In this document: positions 43,443 through 51,727 of the stretch, piece after piece | How positions within the stretch are numbered: the stretch's first letter is position 1 | Layout: each line of letters begins with the position of its first letter | NCBI RefSeq assembly: GCF_900116205.1 | Contig: NZ_FOZS01000002.1 | Location: 62,001 to 126,000, forward strand | Reading direction: 5' to 3' | DNA length: 64,000 bases | Source of the DNA: Halostagnicola kamekurae | Lineage (GTDB): Archaea > Halobacteriota > Halobacteria > Halobacteriales > Natrialbaceae | Notes under the pieces: generated by a model | Told to the model about the DNA's origin: nothing | Databases searched by the model: none | What the model saw: only the letters and a program-made list of their open reading frames with translations | Position numbers and translations under genes: made by a program

Positions 43443-44681
43443 ATGTTCGAACAAATCACGGACGAAGAAGAGCGCGGTCAGGTGGGTATCGGTACACTCA
43501 TCGTGTTCATCGCGATGGTACTTGTCGCAGCGATTGCGGCAGGTGTACTGATCAACACCGCCGGTCTTCTGCAGTCCCAGGCGGAGGCAACGGGTCAAGA
43601 AAGTACAGCGCAGGTCTCGAACGTCGTCGAGATCGAGTCGGCGACAGGACAGGTCGCTGGCTCGGGTGCTCCCCTTGAAGATGTTGATATTGTCTTCACT
43701 GAGGTGAACTCTGCACCAAACGAAGAGATTACAGTTTCCACCGGCAGTGGTGAAGAACTAGCGTCAAGTTCCTCACTGACCACTCTCGAAGAGAACCTAG
43801 CCGGATTGGATCTCTCCGATGAGGATACCCTAGAATTTACGACTGCGAGTGGAGGGGACGACCAGACGTACACTATTAGTGCGAACGACGTGAACGAAGA
43901 TGGTGCTATTGATCTCCAGTTTGATCACGATGGCGCCGGTTCGCTGGCTGGTGTGTACAGTCCCTTGAATTTCGATTCCGGAACTTACGGTACCGTCACA
44001 TTCTATGACGAGATCGGACAGCTCGAATCCGTCACCGTCGAGTACAGTGGTTCTGCTGTTACCGGAGCTGACGGGTCCACGCCTCACCTCGATGCAGAAT
44101 TCGGCACTGATGCCTTGGACCTCTCTAGTGATAGCGAAATCACAATCACTGTCGATGACGATGCTTCGAACCCAGAATCCCTCCGTGGTGAATCCGTAAC
44201 TCTCGATCTTGATGCACGAGCACTCGATAATGGAGTCAACATCATTGAAGACAGCGAAGGCGGGATTACTGCTGCAATGGGTGCCGACTACCCAGATAAC
44301 GGCGGCACCGGTGACTACATCGAGACTGCATCGCTGATGGTTTCGCTCGGCCCTGGTGCAGATGCTGTCGACCTCGAAGCAGCAACCTTCGAATACGTCG
44401 GTGAGGAGACCCAGCGCGGTCAGGCTGGTAACCTTGAGCACCTCGACATCGAGAACCTCCAAGGCGACAGTCTCGCTGAGGGTGAACTCGACGACGCTGT
44501 GCTCACCTCCGACGAGCGCTACCAGATCGAACTCGAACTCAACGGCGGTAACAATGAAGACTTCACGCCGATTCAGGCAGGCGAATCTGCAGAATTCTCG
44601 ATTGTCACTGCAGACAACGCACAGACGACTGAAGTGCTGATGGCACCGTCGACGCTGACGTCCGACGCGATCACTCTCTAA
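43443..44681 (+). CDS. Archaellin 1
   Basis: A 412-residue archaellin, the filament subunit of the archaellum. The class III signal is cleaved by the prepilin-like peptidase after Gly12 ([14 protein letters not shown]), followed by the long hydrophobic helix [22 protein letters not shown] that packs in the filament core. The variable surface region (about 60-280) is far longer than that of archaellin 2, with less GC-rich codon use, as in hypervariable filaments. The conserved C-terminus includes [18 protein letters not shown] 43443 is chosen over a start at 43419 because it gives the usual short leader. The three repeats upstream probably hold its promoter. Confidence 0.93.
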   Translation: MFEQITDEEERGQVGIGTLIVFIAMVLVAAIAAGVLINTAGLLQSQAEATGQESTAQVSNVVEIESATGQVAGSGAPLEDVDIVFTEVNSAPNEEITVSTGSGEELASSSSLTTLEENLAGLDLSDEDTLEFTTASGGDDQTYTISANDVNEDGAIDLQFDHDGAGSLAGVYSPLNFDSGTYGTVTFYDEIGQLESVTVEYSGSAVTGADGSTPHLDAEFGTDALDLSSDSEITITVDDDASNPESLRGESVTLDLDARALDNGVNIIEDSEGGITAAMGADYPDNGGTGDYIETASLMVSLGPGADAVDLEAATFEYVGEETQRGQAGNLEHLDIENLQGDSLAEGELDDAVLTSDERYQIELELNGGNNEDFTPIQAGESAEFSIVTADNAQTTEVLMAPSTLTSDAITL

Positions 44682-44725
44682 AACCGGTTTAGAGATAGCT
44701 ACCACACTTCAGGTTTTATTTATTG

Positions 44726-45280
44726 ATGTTCGAGACGGTCTCTGACGGAGATAGACGTGCACAAGTAGGCATTGGGACACTAGTCCTGTTCGTAGCGATG
44801 GTACTCGTCGCTGCGCTCACGGCGGGCGTCCTGATGGGCACTGCTGGCGTCCTTCAGTCACAGGCCGAAGCAACCGGGCAGGAAAGCATCGCACAGGTTT
44901 CGAATAGCCTCAACATTTACACCACGACCGGGACCGTCGACGCCGACGGCAACGTCGACACCCTCGAGATGACGGTGAGCCTGGGCCCCGGATCCAAGCC
45001 AATCGATCTTGACAACGCTGTTATCGACTATGTCGGGCCATCGGGCAGCGCCTATGTGAACGGAATGCCGGTCACCGTCCACGGAACCGACAGCACTATT
45101 CTCGAAGACGATGACGACCGCGGCACGATCACCCTCGATATCGAGTCCAAAGTGGGTGTCCTCGAGCCGGGCGACGAAGCGATAATCAAAATCGTCACCA
45201 ACGACGGCGCACAGATCACTACGGAACTCTCGGTACCGACCACGCTCGACGGCGCCGACGGTGACACGGTTCGGCTGTAG
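44726..45280 (+). CDS. Archaellin 2
   Basis: A 184-residue archaellin with the same core helix ([22 protein letters not shown]) as archaellin 1 but with a much shorter surface domain. The residue at the cleavage position is Ala12 (RRA/QVGIG), where Gly is usual; signal peptidase still often accepts Ala. The gene begins 44 bases after archaellin 1, with an AT-rich TTTTATTTATTG just before ATG 44726; it may be transcribed with archaellin 1 or have its own start. It could be a minor or cap-proximal filament component (inference). Confidence 0.92.
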   Translation: MFETVSDGDRRAQVGIGTLVLFVAMVLVAALTAGVLMGTAGVLQSQAEATGQESIAQVSNSLNIYTTTGTVDADGNVDTLEMTVSLGPGSKPIDLDNAVIDYVGPSGSAYVNGMPVTVHGTDSTILEDDDDRGTITLDIESKVGVLEPGDEAIIKIVTNDGAQITTELSVPTTLDGADGDTVRL

Positions 45281-45415
45281 GTTCGGCTGACAAATTTTCG
45301 TGTGCTATCCCCATCTGCAGCGAAAAATCAATCACAACCAATATCCGAGGAAACTCGATTCTGCTGGACGGCAGATAATAATCGATTCGAAAACGAATAC
45401 GCCTCTGACAAACCA

Positions 45416-45956
45416 ATGACCGACCCAGAGCTACTGACGAAGTGTTCTGTAAGTCGTGTGGTGAACCGATGAAGAAACGCACAGAAATCTGTCCCGAGTG
45501 TGGCGTCCGAAACACCATCAGTACGATCGGGTCGGGGACCTCGACGGTCAGTGTTGAAACCGATGTCATTCCCTCGAGCAGCAGCTATCTCAGCACGATC
45601 ATCGTCTGGGGCGACGGTATCTTCCTGTTGCTGGCCGGACTGGGTGCGTTTACGTACTCGAGCGAGCAGCCCTCCGAGCGATACTCGGCGGGGGCATCGT
45701 CGCCTCTACCGGCCTGTTCTGCCTCCCGCCGGTTCGCAACCAATTCGGTCTTGGCCTCTCGCGGGGTTTCGTGGTCGTCGTCGCGCTCGTCGATGCACTT
45801 CTCTCGGTGCGTGCTCGCCCTCGACCCCCGCTACCATCCTCGAGTGTCCGACTCGAGACGCAGTACGACCGACTTTCTCGTCCTTCACCCGCATATTCGG
45901 CCGCTACACGTCCGCTCACTCACAGGTGGATCACATCGCGTCGTGTCACGGTTTGA
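45416..45956 (+). pseudogene. Frameshifted zinc-ribbon membrane protein gene
   Basis: Coding character shifts frame twice. ATG 45416 gives MTDPELLTK; one base lost near 45443 leads into FCKSCGEPMKKRTEICPECG with a zinc ribbon and then LSTIIVWGDGIFLLLAGLGAFTYS; a second loss near 45660 leads into ERAALRAILGGGIVASTGLF and an LSRGFVVVVALVDALL membrane segment. Together these form the recognisable haloarchaeal zinc-ribbon plus two-helix protein, so the copy is probably inactive. It sits between archaellin 2 and arlF inside the archaellum cluster. The breakpoints are approximate. Confidence 0.6.
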
Positions 45957-46087
45957 TTATTCTCTGTTCCGTATCAAAATGTCCGGACCTCGAGGGTCTG
46001 TCTCCGCCGAACGCGGCAAACTCTTGTGACACCCATCCGCACGATGGCCAGAGCGTTTTTGCATATGGATTGTCTCTCGAGGACGTA

Positions 46088-46603
46088 ATGGGGTTTAGCA
46101 CGAGCGGTGCAGTTGCGATTATGCTCATCGGCTTTCTGCTAGCGGCCGGTGTGTTGTTCCCCACGGTGTTTACGGCCGGAAGCAACGTCGGCGACGCGTT
46201 CTCCGGGCAGTCGGACCAAACGCGAGATCTGGTAAACACCGACATCGAACTCGAGACCGTCGAGACTGTGAATAACTCCTCTGGTGACCTCGAGTCGATC
46301 ACCGTCGTCGCCGACAATCGCGGAACGACCGCCCTCGATGTGATGAAGACTGATCTCATGCTCAATGGCGAATACGTCTCTAAGAACGAGTACGAAACCG
46401 CCGTCGCCGAGGTCAACGCGAGTGAGTCGATTACCGACGCCGACCGAATCGATACCGACGTCTGGTATCCAGGCTCTCGACTCGAGATCCGGATCGATCA
46501 GGACCCCGATCAGATGGCTACACTCTTTGACGGCGACGAACTTGAGCGGGTAAAACTGGTCACCGAACACGGCATCAGCGACACAACGGAGGAAATTCGA
46601 TAG
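46088..46603 (+). CDS. arlF: Archaellum stator-type protein ArlF
   Basis: A 171-residue ArlF (FlaF). A hydrophobic N-terminal helix (residues 8-30) anchors a beta-sandwich domain (about 50-165), exposed outside the membrane, where ArlF binds the S-layer as part of the stator with ArlG. The frame opens upstream at 45500 inside the zinc-ribbon remnant, but the ATG at 46088 gives the standard MGFSTSGAVAIMLIG start. Its stop TAG touches the ATG of arlG, so they are co-translated. Confidence 0.9.
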   Translation: MGFSTSGAVAIMLIGFLLAAGVLFPTVFTAGSNVGDAFSGQSDQTRDLVNTDIELETVETVNNSSGDLESITVVADNRGTTALDVMKTDLMLNGEYVSKNEYETAVAEVNASESITDADRIDTDVWYPGSRLEIRIDQDPDQMATLFDGDELERVKLVTEHGISDTTEEIR

Positions 46604-47101
46604 ATGGCAAGCGTTTCTGCGACACACATGATCTTGTTTATCGCGAGCATGGTCGTCGCGGCGGGCATCGCGGGGACGGTGGTTCTCGAGGTCAACGATT
46701 TGAGCGAGGCGATCGAAACCCAGGGGTCGGCGACTGCGGCGGAGATCGGAACCGATATCGACATCGTTAGTGACGCCGGCCACTCCGAGGCAATCTACGA
46801 TCCGACAGCTGGCGACGAGGCCGTCACGGTCTATGTCAAGAACGTGGGCAAGGAGCATCTCGAAGTTCATCACTCGTCGGTCGACGTGTTACTAGACGGC
46901 CAGTACGTCTCCCACGACTATATCGAACTCGAACACCTGTATGGCGAAAGTAGCACCTGGCAGACGGGTGATGTGGTCGCGCTCCGAATCAACGTGGGAG
47001 CGGCCAACAACCTCGAGGCCACGGGCGATACGACCGTGACGGTCATCGCGAACGACAACGAGGACAGCATCGACTTCTACGTCGACGGCGGCTCGAACTA
47101 G
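46604..47101 (+). CDS. arlG: Archaellum stator-type protein ArlG
   Basis: A 165-residue ArlG (FlaG), partner of ArlF. One N-terminal membrane helix (about 8-28, ATHMILFIASMVVAAGIAG) is followed by a beta-sandwich domain (TAGDEAVTVYVKNVGKEHLE and VVALRINVG) that interacts with ArlF in the extracellular space. The ATG immediately follows the arlF stop. arlD follows 11 bases downstream. Length and topology match the family. Confidence 0.9.
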   Translation: MASVSATHMILFIASMVVAAGIAGTVVLEVNDLSEAIETQGSATAAEIGTDIDIVSDAGHSEAIYDPTAGDEAVTVYVKNVGKEHLEVHHSSVDVLLDGQYVSHDYIELEHLYGESSTWQTGDVVALRINVGAANNLEATGDTTVTVIANDNEDSIDFYVDGGSN

Positions 47102-47112
47102 GTGAAACACGC

Positions 47113-48195
47113 ATGGTACTGAACTTCGGCGGACTCGGCGGTGGCGAAGACGAATCGGACACGCAAAGCGGCGACGACCTGATGGGTGGTGCCGACGAGG
47201 GGTTGATGGGCGACGACGCGATGTTTGCCGAGGACGAGGACGAAGACTCGGAGATGGAGATCACCTACAAACTCGACGAGATCGAAAAGGAGGTCGACTC
47301 CCTCGAGAACCAGGTCGAGACCGTTCGCAGCGAGAACGAGCGGATAAGCGACTCGATCTCGACTGTCGAGCGCAACGTCGACAAACTCGTCGACCTCTAT
47401 GAGATTGTCACTGAAGGCGTCAATCCCTTTGCAGCCGATCAGGAGATCGGCAACGCCTTCGACACTGATGGCGGCATCTTCACCGACGACGATGACGACC
47501 TCGGCGAGGCGATCGATGACGATCTCGTCGATGCCGAAGCGGACGAGTTCCTCGACGACGAGATCGCAGACGACGAGGACGACGAGACGTTCGGCGACGA
47601 GTTCGACGACGATGGATCGTTCGAGGACGGTATCGAAGACGACGAGTTCGGCGCTGATCCGGATGACGCGTTCGAGGACGAGTCGGTCGACGAGGAAACG
47701 ACGGTGCCACTCGAGCTCGACGACGATACCGCGGACGGTGATCTCGCTGCCAGCGACGATGTGGGTTCCGACGAACCGGATCGGTCGGCCGTCGACGCGC
47801 TCGCGCTCGGCGAGAACGGCGAAGTCGGCGATCCGCCGTATCTCGCCACTCAGCCATCGCGAAACGACGCCGAGTTGATGACGATCGAGTGGCTCGACTT
47901 CCTCGTCGAGACGGTCGGCGTCTCCGGCGCGGCCCAGACGCTCGCGTACTACGAATCGGTCGGGTGGATCTCCGCCCCGGTCGAGACCTACCTCCAATCG
48001 ATGCTCAACGGCTTCGGTGATGATTCGCAACCAGCGACCGAACTGGCAACGGATCCCGAACCGCGATCGGTCCTCGAGACTGACGAGCACAAGCGAAGCT
48101 TGCAGTATATCGCCTGGATTGCGACACCAGAGCAGGCACCCGAACTACTGGTCGATTCGACACCCGAAGACGCGCTGCCGATTCCGGGCCAGTAG
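47113..48195 (+). CDS. arlD: Archaellum cytoplasmic ring protein ArlD (FlaD/E)
   Basis: A 360-residue ArlD-type protein: Gly/Asp-rich N-terminus, coiled coil at about 50-98 (YKLDEIEKEVDSLENQVETV), a very acidic linker (115-230) and the C-terminal FlaD/E domain (about 238-300: LMTIEWLDFLVETVGVSGAA, YLQSMLNGF). ArlD, ArlC and ArlE form the cytoplasmic ring that receives the chemotaxis signal below ArlH/ArlI. The tail after the domain is short. It follows arlG by 11 bases and precedes arlJ by 134. Confidence 0.85.
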   Translation: MVLNFGGLGGGEDESDTQSGDDLMGGADEGLMGDDAMFAEDEDEDSEMEITYKLDEIEKEVDSLENQVETVRSENERISDSISTVERNVDKLVDLYEIVTEGVNPFAADQEIGNAFDTDGGIFTDDDDDLGEAIDDDLVDAEADEFLDDEIADDEDDETFGDEFDDDGSFEDGIEDDEFGADPDDAFEDESVDEETTVPLELDDDTADGDLAASDDVGSDEPDRSAVDALALGENGEVGDPPYLATQPSRNDAELMTIEWLDFLVETVGVSGAAQTLAYYESVGWISAPVETYLQSMLNGFGDDSQPATELATDPEPRSVLETDEHKRSLQYIAWIATPEQAPELLVDSTPEDALPIPGQ

Positions 48196-48329
48196 GCCGG
48201 CCAGAAATTTTGTATACGGCGCGCGGACACGTATCGAACGTCGAACGAAATCGAGTGGGGGCGTCGGTCTCCCCGGCGACGATCGCTGAACGACCGAACT
48301 GACCGGCCCCCGAAGGGGTTGCAGACATC

Positions 48330-50051
48330 ATGGGAATCGCAGACAACACGGCGGCAGCAGCCACCCTCGGCGACTCTATTATCCGTTCGTACGACGAGAT
48401 GGAACTCCCCGCGAAGTACTACATCTTTGGGGTTTTGTTCCCCGCCTTCCTGCTTTTCCTCGTGACGGTCGTCGTCGCCGTCGTCGTAAATGTACCCCTG
48501 ATCGTCCGGTTGTTGCTGCCTGTTCTTGGTCTGTTGATCCTCGCGACGGCCATCGGCTACCCGCGGCTTGCAATCGACAACCGCCGGATCGAGATGGAAA
48601 AGCGATTTCACCTGCTCGTGATCCACATGACCGTCCTGTCGACGACCAACATCGACCGGATGGAAGTGTTTCGACAACTCGCAGCCGAGGATCAGTACGG
48701 GGAGCTGGCCGACGAGATTCAGCGAATCGTCGATTTGGTCGACGTCTGGCACCTGAGCCTCGGCGACGCATGTCGGCGGCGCGCGAAGGAAGTCCCCAGC
48801 GAGTCCGTCACCGACCTTTTCGAGCGATTAGCCTACACACTCGAGGCCGGTCAGGAACTGGATAAGTTCCTGCTCGAGGAACAGGAGGTGCTGATCGAGA
48901 AGTATTCGACGGTGTACAAACAGTCGCTGAACAACCTCGACGTCATCAAGGATCTGTACCTTTCGATGCTTATTTCGATGACGTTCGCGCTGGTGTTCGC
49001 TATCGTCCTCCCCTTGCTGTCGGGGACAAACCCGACGATGACCGTAAGCCTCGTCATCGTCCTGTTCATCTTCGTGCAAGTCGGCTTTTTCTTCGTGATT
49101 CAGGCGGTCGTCCCGAGCGATCCGATCTGGTACTTAGAAGACGGCTACCGGACGACGACGAAACAACGGATGCTCGTCTCGACGATCGTTGGCTTTGCGT
49201 TGAGTCTCCTGTTTGTGGTCGCGATGATGCTGGTGTTTTTCGGGCTGCTCCCGCCGCTGTTTCCGGTGCATTCGATCCCGCTTTTGTTGTACATGCCAGT
49301 AGCGACCACCCCGATGTTTATTCCCGGCGCGGTGTTTTGGTATGAGGAGAAAAAGACCTTCGAGCGGGATCAGGAGTTCCCGAACTTCATCCGGGCCCTC
49401 GGGACAACCGAGAGCGCGAAACAGGCCACGACCAGCGAGGTGCTTGAGAGCCTCCGCGCGAAGAACTTCGGGCCACTGACCGAGGACATCGACAACCTCT
49501 ATCGCCGGCTAAATATGCGATTGAGCACCGAGAAGTCTTGGCGGTACTTCACCGGCGAGGCGAGTTCGTTCCTGATCCAGAAGTTCAGCAACATGTATCT
49601 GGTCGGCCGCGAGATGGGCGGCGGACCGAAGCGACTCGGCGGGCTCATTAGCACCAACATGAACGCGATCCTCAATCTTCGAGAACAGCGAAAGCAGAAG
49701 GTAACGACGCTTATCGGCGTTGTATACGGAATCTCTGTCGCCGCGATGTTCGCGCTGTTCATCGGGTTGGAACTGGCCGTTATGCTATCGGGATTCGACA
49801 TCGATACGGGCGGTCAAATCGCCGCGGGATCGCTGATCCACACCGGCCACTATAACGTTCCCGTCCTCCGATTCCTGATGGTTCTGGTGTTGATATTCAA
49901 CGCGTTCATTTCGTCGCTCGTGCTTCGGGTCGCCGATGGCGGTCACTTCGGTAACTCCTACCTTCATTTCACGGCGTTGCTCTGGATCGGCGGGGTCACC
50001 GGCGAGCTCACTCGACGGCTGGTCGAGACACTCATTTCGGTCGATATGTGA
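48330..50051 (+). CDS. arlJ: Archaellum platform membrane protein ArlJ
   Basis: A 573-residue ArlJ (FlaJ), the polytopic membrane platform of the archaellum motor that binds the ATPase ArlI. There are about nine membrane helices arranged as TadC/GspF-type repeats, with two cytoplasmic helical domains (about 75-200 and 335-455, e.g. RLAYTLEAGQELDKFLLEEQ and IRALGTTESAKQATTSEVLE). It is usually encoded after arlI; here it lies ahead of arlCE, arlH and arlI and is separated from them by a divergent gene. The start ATG at 48330 is well placed. Confidence 0.93.
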   Translation: MGIADNTAAAATLGDSIIRSYDEMELPAKYYIFGVLFPAFLLFLVTVVVAVVVNVPLIVRLLLPVLGLLILATAIGYPRLAIDNRRIEMEKRFHLLVIHMTVLSTTNIDRMEVFRQLAAEDQYGELADEIQRIVDLVDVWHLSLGDACRRRAKEVPSESVTDLFERLAYTLEAGQELDKFLLEEQEVLIEKYSTVYKQSLNNLDVIKDLYLSMLISMTFALVFAIVLPLLSGTNPTMTVSLVIVLFIFVQVGFFFVIQAVVPSDPIWYLEDGYRTTTKQRMLVSTIVGFALSLLFVVAMMLVFFGLLPPLFPVHSIPLLLYMPVATTPMFIPGAVFWYEEKKTFERDQEFPNFIRALGTTESAKQATTSEVLESLRAKNFGPLTEDIDNLYRRLNMRLSTEKSWRYFTGEASSFLIQKFSNMYLVGREMGGGPKRLGGLISTNMNAILNLREQRKQKVTTLIGVVYGISVAAMFALFIGLELAVMLSGFDIDTGGQIAAGSLIHTGHYNVPVLRFLMVLVLIFNAFISSLVLRVADGGHFGNSYLHFTALLWIGGVTGELTRRLVETLISVDM

Positions 50052-50126
50052 CCTGGACGGTGTGTACGGCCGGACGATGTCTGCGGCCGGAAGACCAATA
50101 ATGCTCACACCGAAAGGACGGTACGA

Positions 50127-50261
50127 ATGAGGCGACCTCCACGCTCTTTCGGAACGGACTCGCGCGCGGTCGAATCGATACACAGCGGCCTGCTCCTGTT
50201 CGGATACGCGATCGTCCTATCGCTGTTTATGGCGGCGGTTATCCTGATAAACGGCGGGTGA
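50127..50261 (+). CDS. Candidate 44-residue single-helix membrane protein
   Basis: ATG 50127 opens a 44-codon frame with a basic start (MRRPPRSFGTDSR) and one hydrophobic helix (about 22-42: GLLLFGYAIVLSLFMAAVIL). It follows arlJ by 75 bases on the same strand and has a GGACGG-type ribosome-binding site. Short membrane proteins next to archaellum genes are plausible accessory factors; no family is recognised. Coding-looking base use and a clear topology favour reality. Confidence 0.5.
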   Translation: MRRPPRSFGTDSRAVESIHSGLLLFGYAIVLSLFMAAVILINGG

Positions 50262-50365
50262 GTGCAGGCGGAACGGTCGCCCACGACCGTGTCTCTCGGA
50301 CGATGTCGTCGCGCTCTTGTCTATAAACCGTCACAATGACTGTCGTTCGGATTCACGCTCGAACC

Positions 50366-50571
50366 ATGAACGTTAGGTTCGCCTCTCGCTGGTCGGGTCC
50401 GGGTTGGTGGTCCTGTGGGCTCTCGCCGTCATCCCTTTCGTCCTCGGTCGGTACACACCCGTTCCGCTTCTGTCTGGCGTGCAAACGACCGTCACTGCCG
50501 GTGCTATGGTCTTCACGCTTTTCGGTGTGGTATTGCTCCTCTGGACCGGGTATCGCCGCGTCGTCGGCTGA
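50366..50571 (+). pseudogene. Probable frameshifted two-helix membrane protein
   Basis: From ATG 50366 a frame starts MNVRFAS but soon becomes non-hydrophobic. One frame away, without ATG, lies VGSGLVVLWALAVIPFVLGR and AGAMVFTLFGVVLLLW, two clear membrane helices, ending at TGA 50569-50571. A single-base loss near 50385 would join them. A GTG at 50407 could also start a shortened version. The TATA-like TCTATAAACC is at 50319. It sits between arlJ and the divergent 50698 gene. Confidence 0.4.
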
Positions 50572-50697
50572 GCTGCCCGTCAGCCCGGAGGACCCGACAC
50601 TCTCGAGCACACCCGTGGCTCCCGCTCAGTTCCGTCAGAATCGTCGCAACGGAGTCGCGGGCCTAGAGAACTCCCAGATCAATCCCGACGCGGCGGC

Positions 50698-51327
50698 TCA
50701 CTCGAGTTGCTCGAGCAAGTCGCCGATCGTGTCCGATTCGCCGAGACCGTGTTTCCCGATCGTGCGCCGAAGGCGGTTCTCGGTCAACGGCGCGTTGAAC
50801 TCGGACCGAGAGAGCAACAGCGAAATCGCGCGGGTCGTCGGCGTGTTCTGTGATACGCTCTGGGCGTACCAGAGCACGAGGTTGTCGAACGTCCCGACGA
50901 CGTCGTCGGAGGCGGTTCGCTGTCGGATCGTATTCCCGTCGAACTGGGCGATGAGATCGACCGCGTATCGAGACTCGAGACGCTCGAGTTCGTCGGCGAG
51001 GACGCTTCGTGCGGCCTCAGGGCTTTGGATCCGCTCGCCCGCGTCCGCCCGCCCGGCGGGATCGCCTCGACCATCGCGAGCGCGGGACGGTTCCCCCGAC
51101 TGCGATTGCGTCGCCAGCGACTCCTGCTGGGCGACGTTCGGCGGGCTCTTATCGGGCGAGACGACGTATCGCCCGTCGGAGATTTCCGCGACATAGGGGC
51201 TCTCGGAGATGTCGAGGTCGTCGGGCGAGAGAACGCCGCCGGCGTCGGCGGACGGCTGTTGCTCCTCGGGGAGTACGGGCGGAACGTCTGCGTTGTCTTT
51301 CGGATTGTCGGGGTTACCGTCTGTCAT
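50698..51327 (-). CDS. Acidic protein encoded between the two archaellum blocks
   Basis: A 209-residue protein. The N-terminal 110 residues are acidic and largely disordered (with SPDDLDISESPYVAEISDGRYVVSP as a possible short motif), and the C-terminal 100 residues form a helical domain (SPEAARSVLADELERLESRY, then DNLVLWYAQSVSQNTPTTRA and FNAPLTENRLRRTIGKHGLG). It runs against the archaellum genes, between arlJ and arlCE. Similar proteins occur in haloarchaeal archaellum clusters, so a role in motility is likely but unproven. ATG 51327. Confidence 0.68.
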   Translation of the reverse strand: MTDGNPDNPKDNADVPPVLPEEQQPSADAGGVLSPDDLDISESPYVAEISDGRYVVSPDKSPPNVAQQESLATQSQSGEPSRARDGRGDPAGRADAGERIQSPEAARSVLADELERLESRYAVDLIAQFDGNTIRQRTASDDVVGTFDNLVLWYAQSVSQNTPTTRAISLLLSRSEFNAPLTENRLRRTIGKHGLGESDTIGDLLEQLE

Positions 51328-51727
51328 GGCCCATCCCTATCCACTCTTTCGACCCGAGGGAGAAAGAAACCTTCGCCCACGCTGAGAGTCTGTGAATCGA
51401 AAAATAACGATTTCGAGACGTCCGTACCGATGCGGTCTGTCACGGTCAATCCGCTGCTAAATTCTGTAAAATAACTGTGGAACGAACGTCACACTCCTGA
51501 TAGTGGTATCGGCTAAATCCGTCTCTAAACCCTCTATAACGGGGATAAGATCATTCAATACGATCGAATGTCGGCGGCCACAATACCTTAATACATACGT
51601 TCATAGTTACATACCATATGGGTACTCTCGTCGTTGAGCACAACGGAGATGACGACCTCCGCCGCAGACGAACCAGTCCGCTGGGGCGACGAGGGACACA
51701 AACACCCGTTTGAGGGATGAATTGGTT
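51328..51727 (+). promoter_or_regulatory. Promoter region and possible leader of arlCE
   Basis: This 400-base gap contains a TATA-like CCTTAATACATACG at about 51585. An ATG at 51618 lies 33 bases from it and opens a 32-codon basic frame (stop at 51714-51716). The arlCE start at 51728 is 110 bases beyond the expected transcript start, so either arlCE has a long leader or the short frame is a translated leader peptide. The left part holds the divergent promoter of the 50698 gene. Confidence 0.4.
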
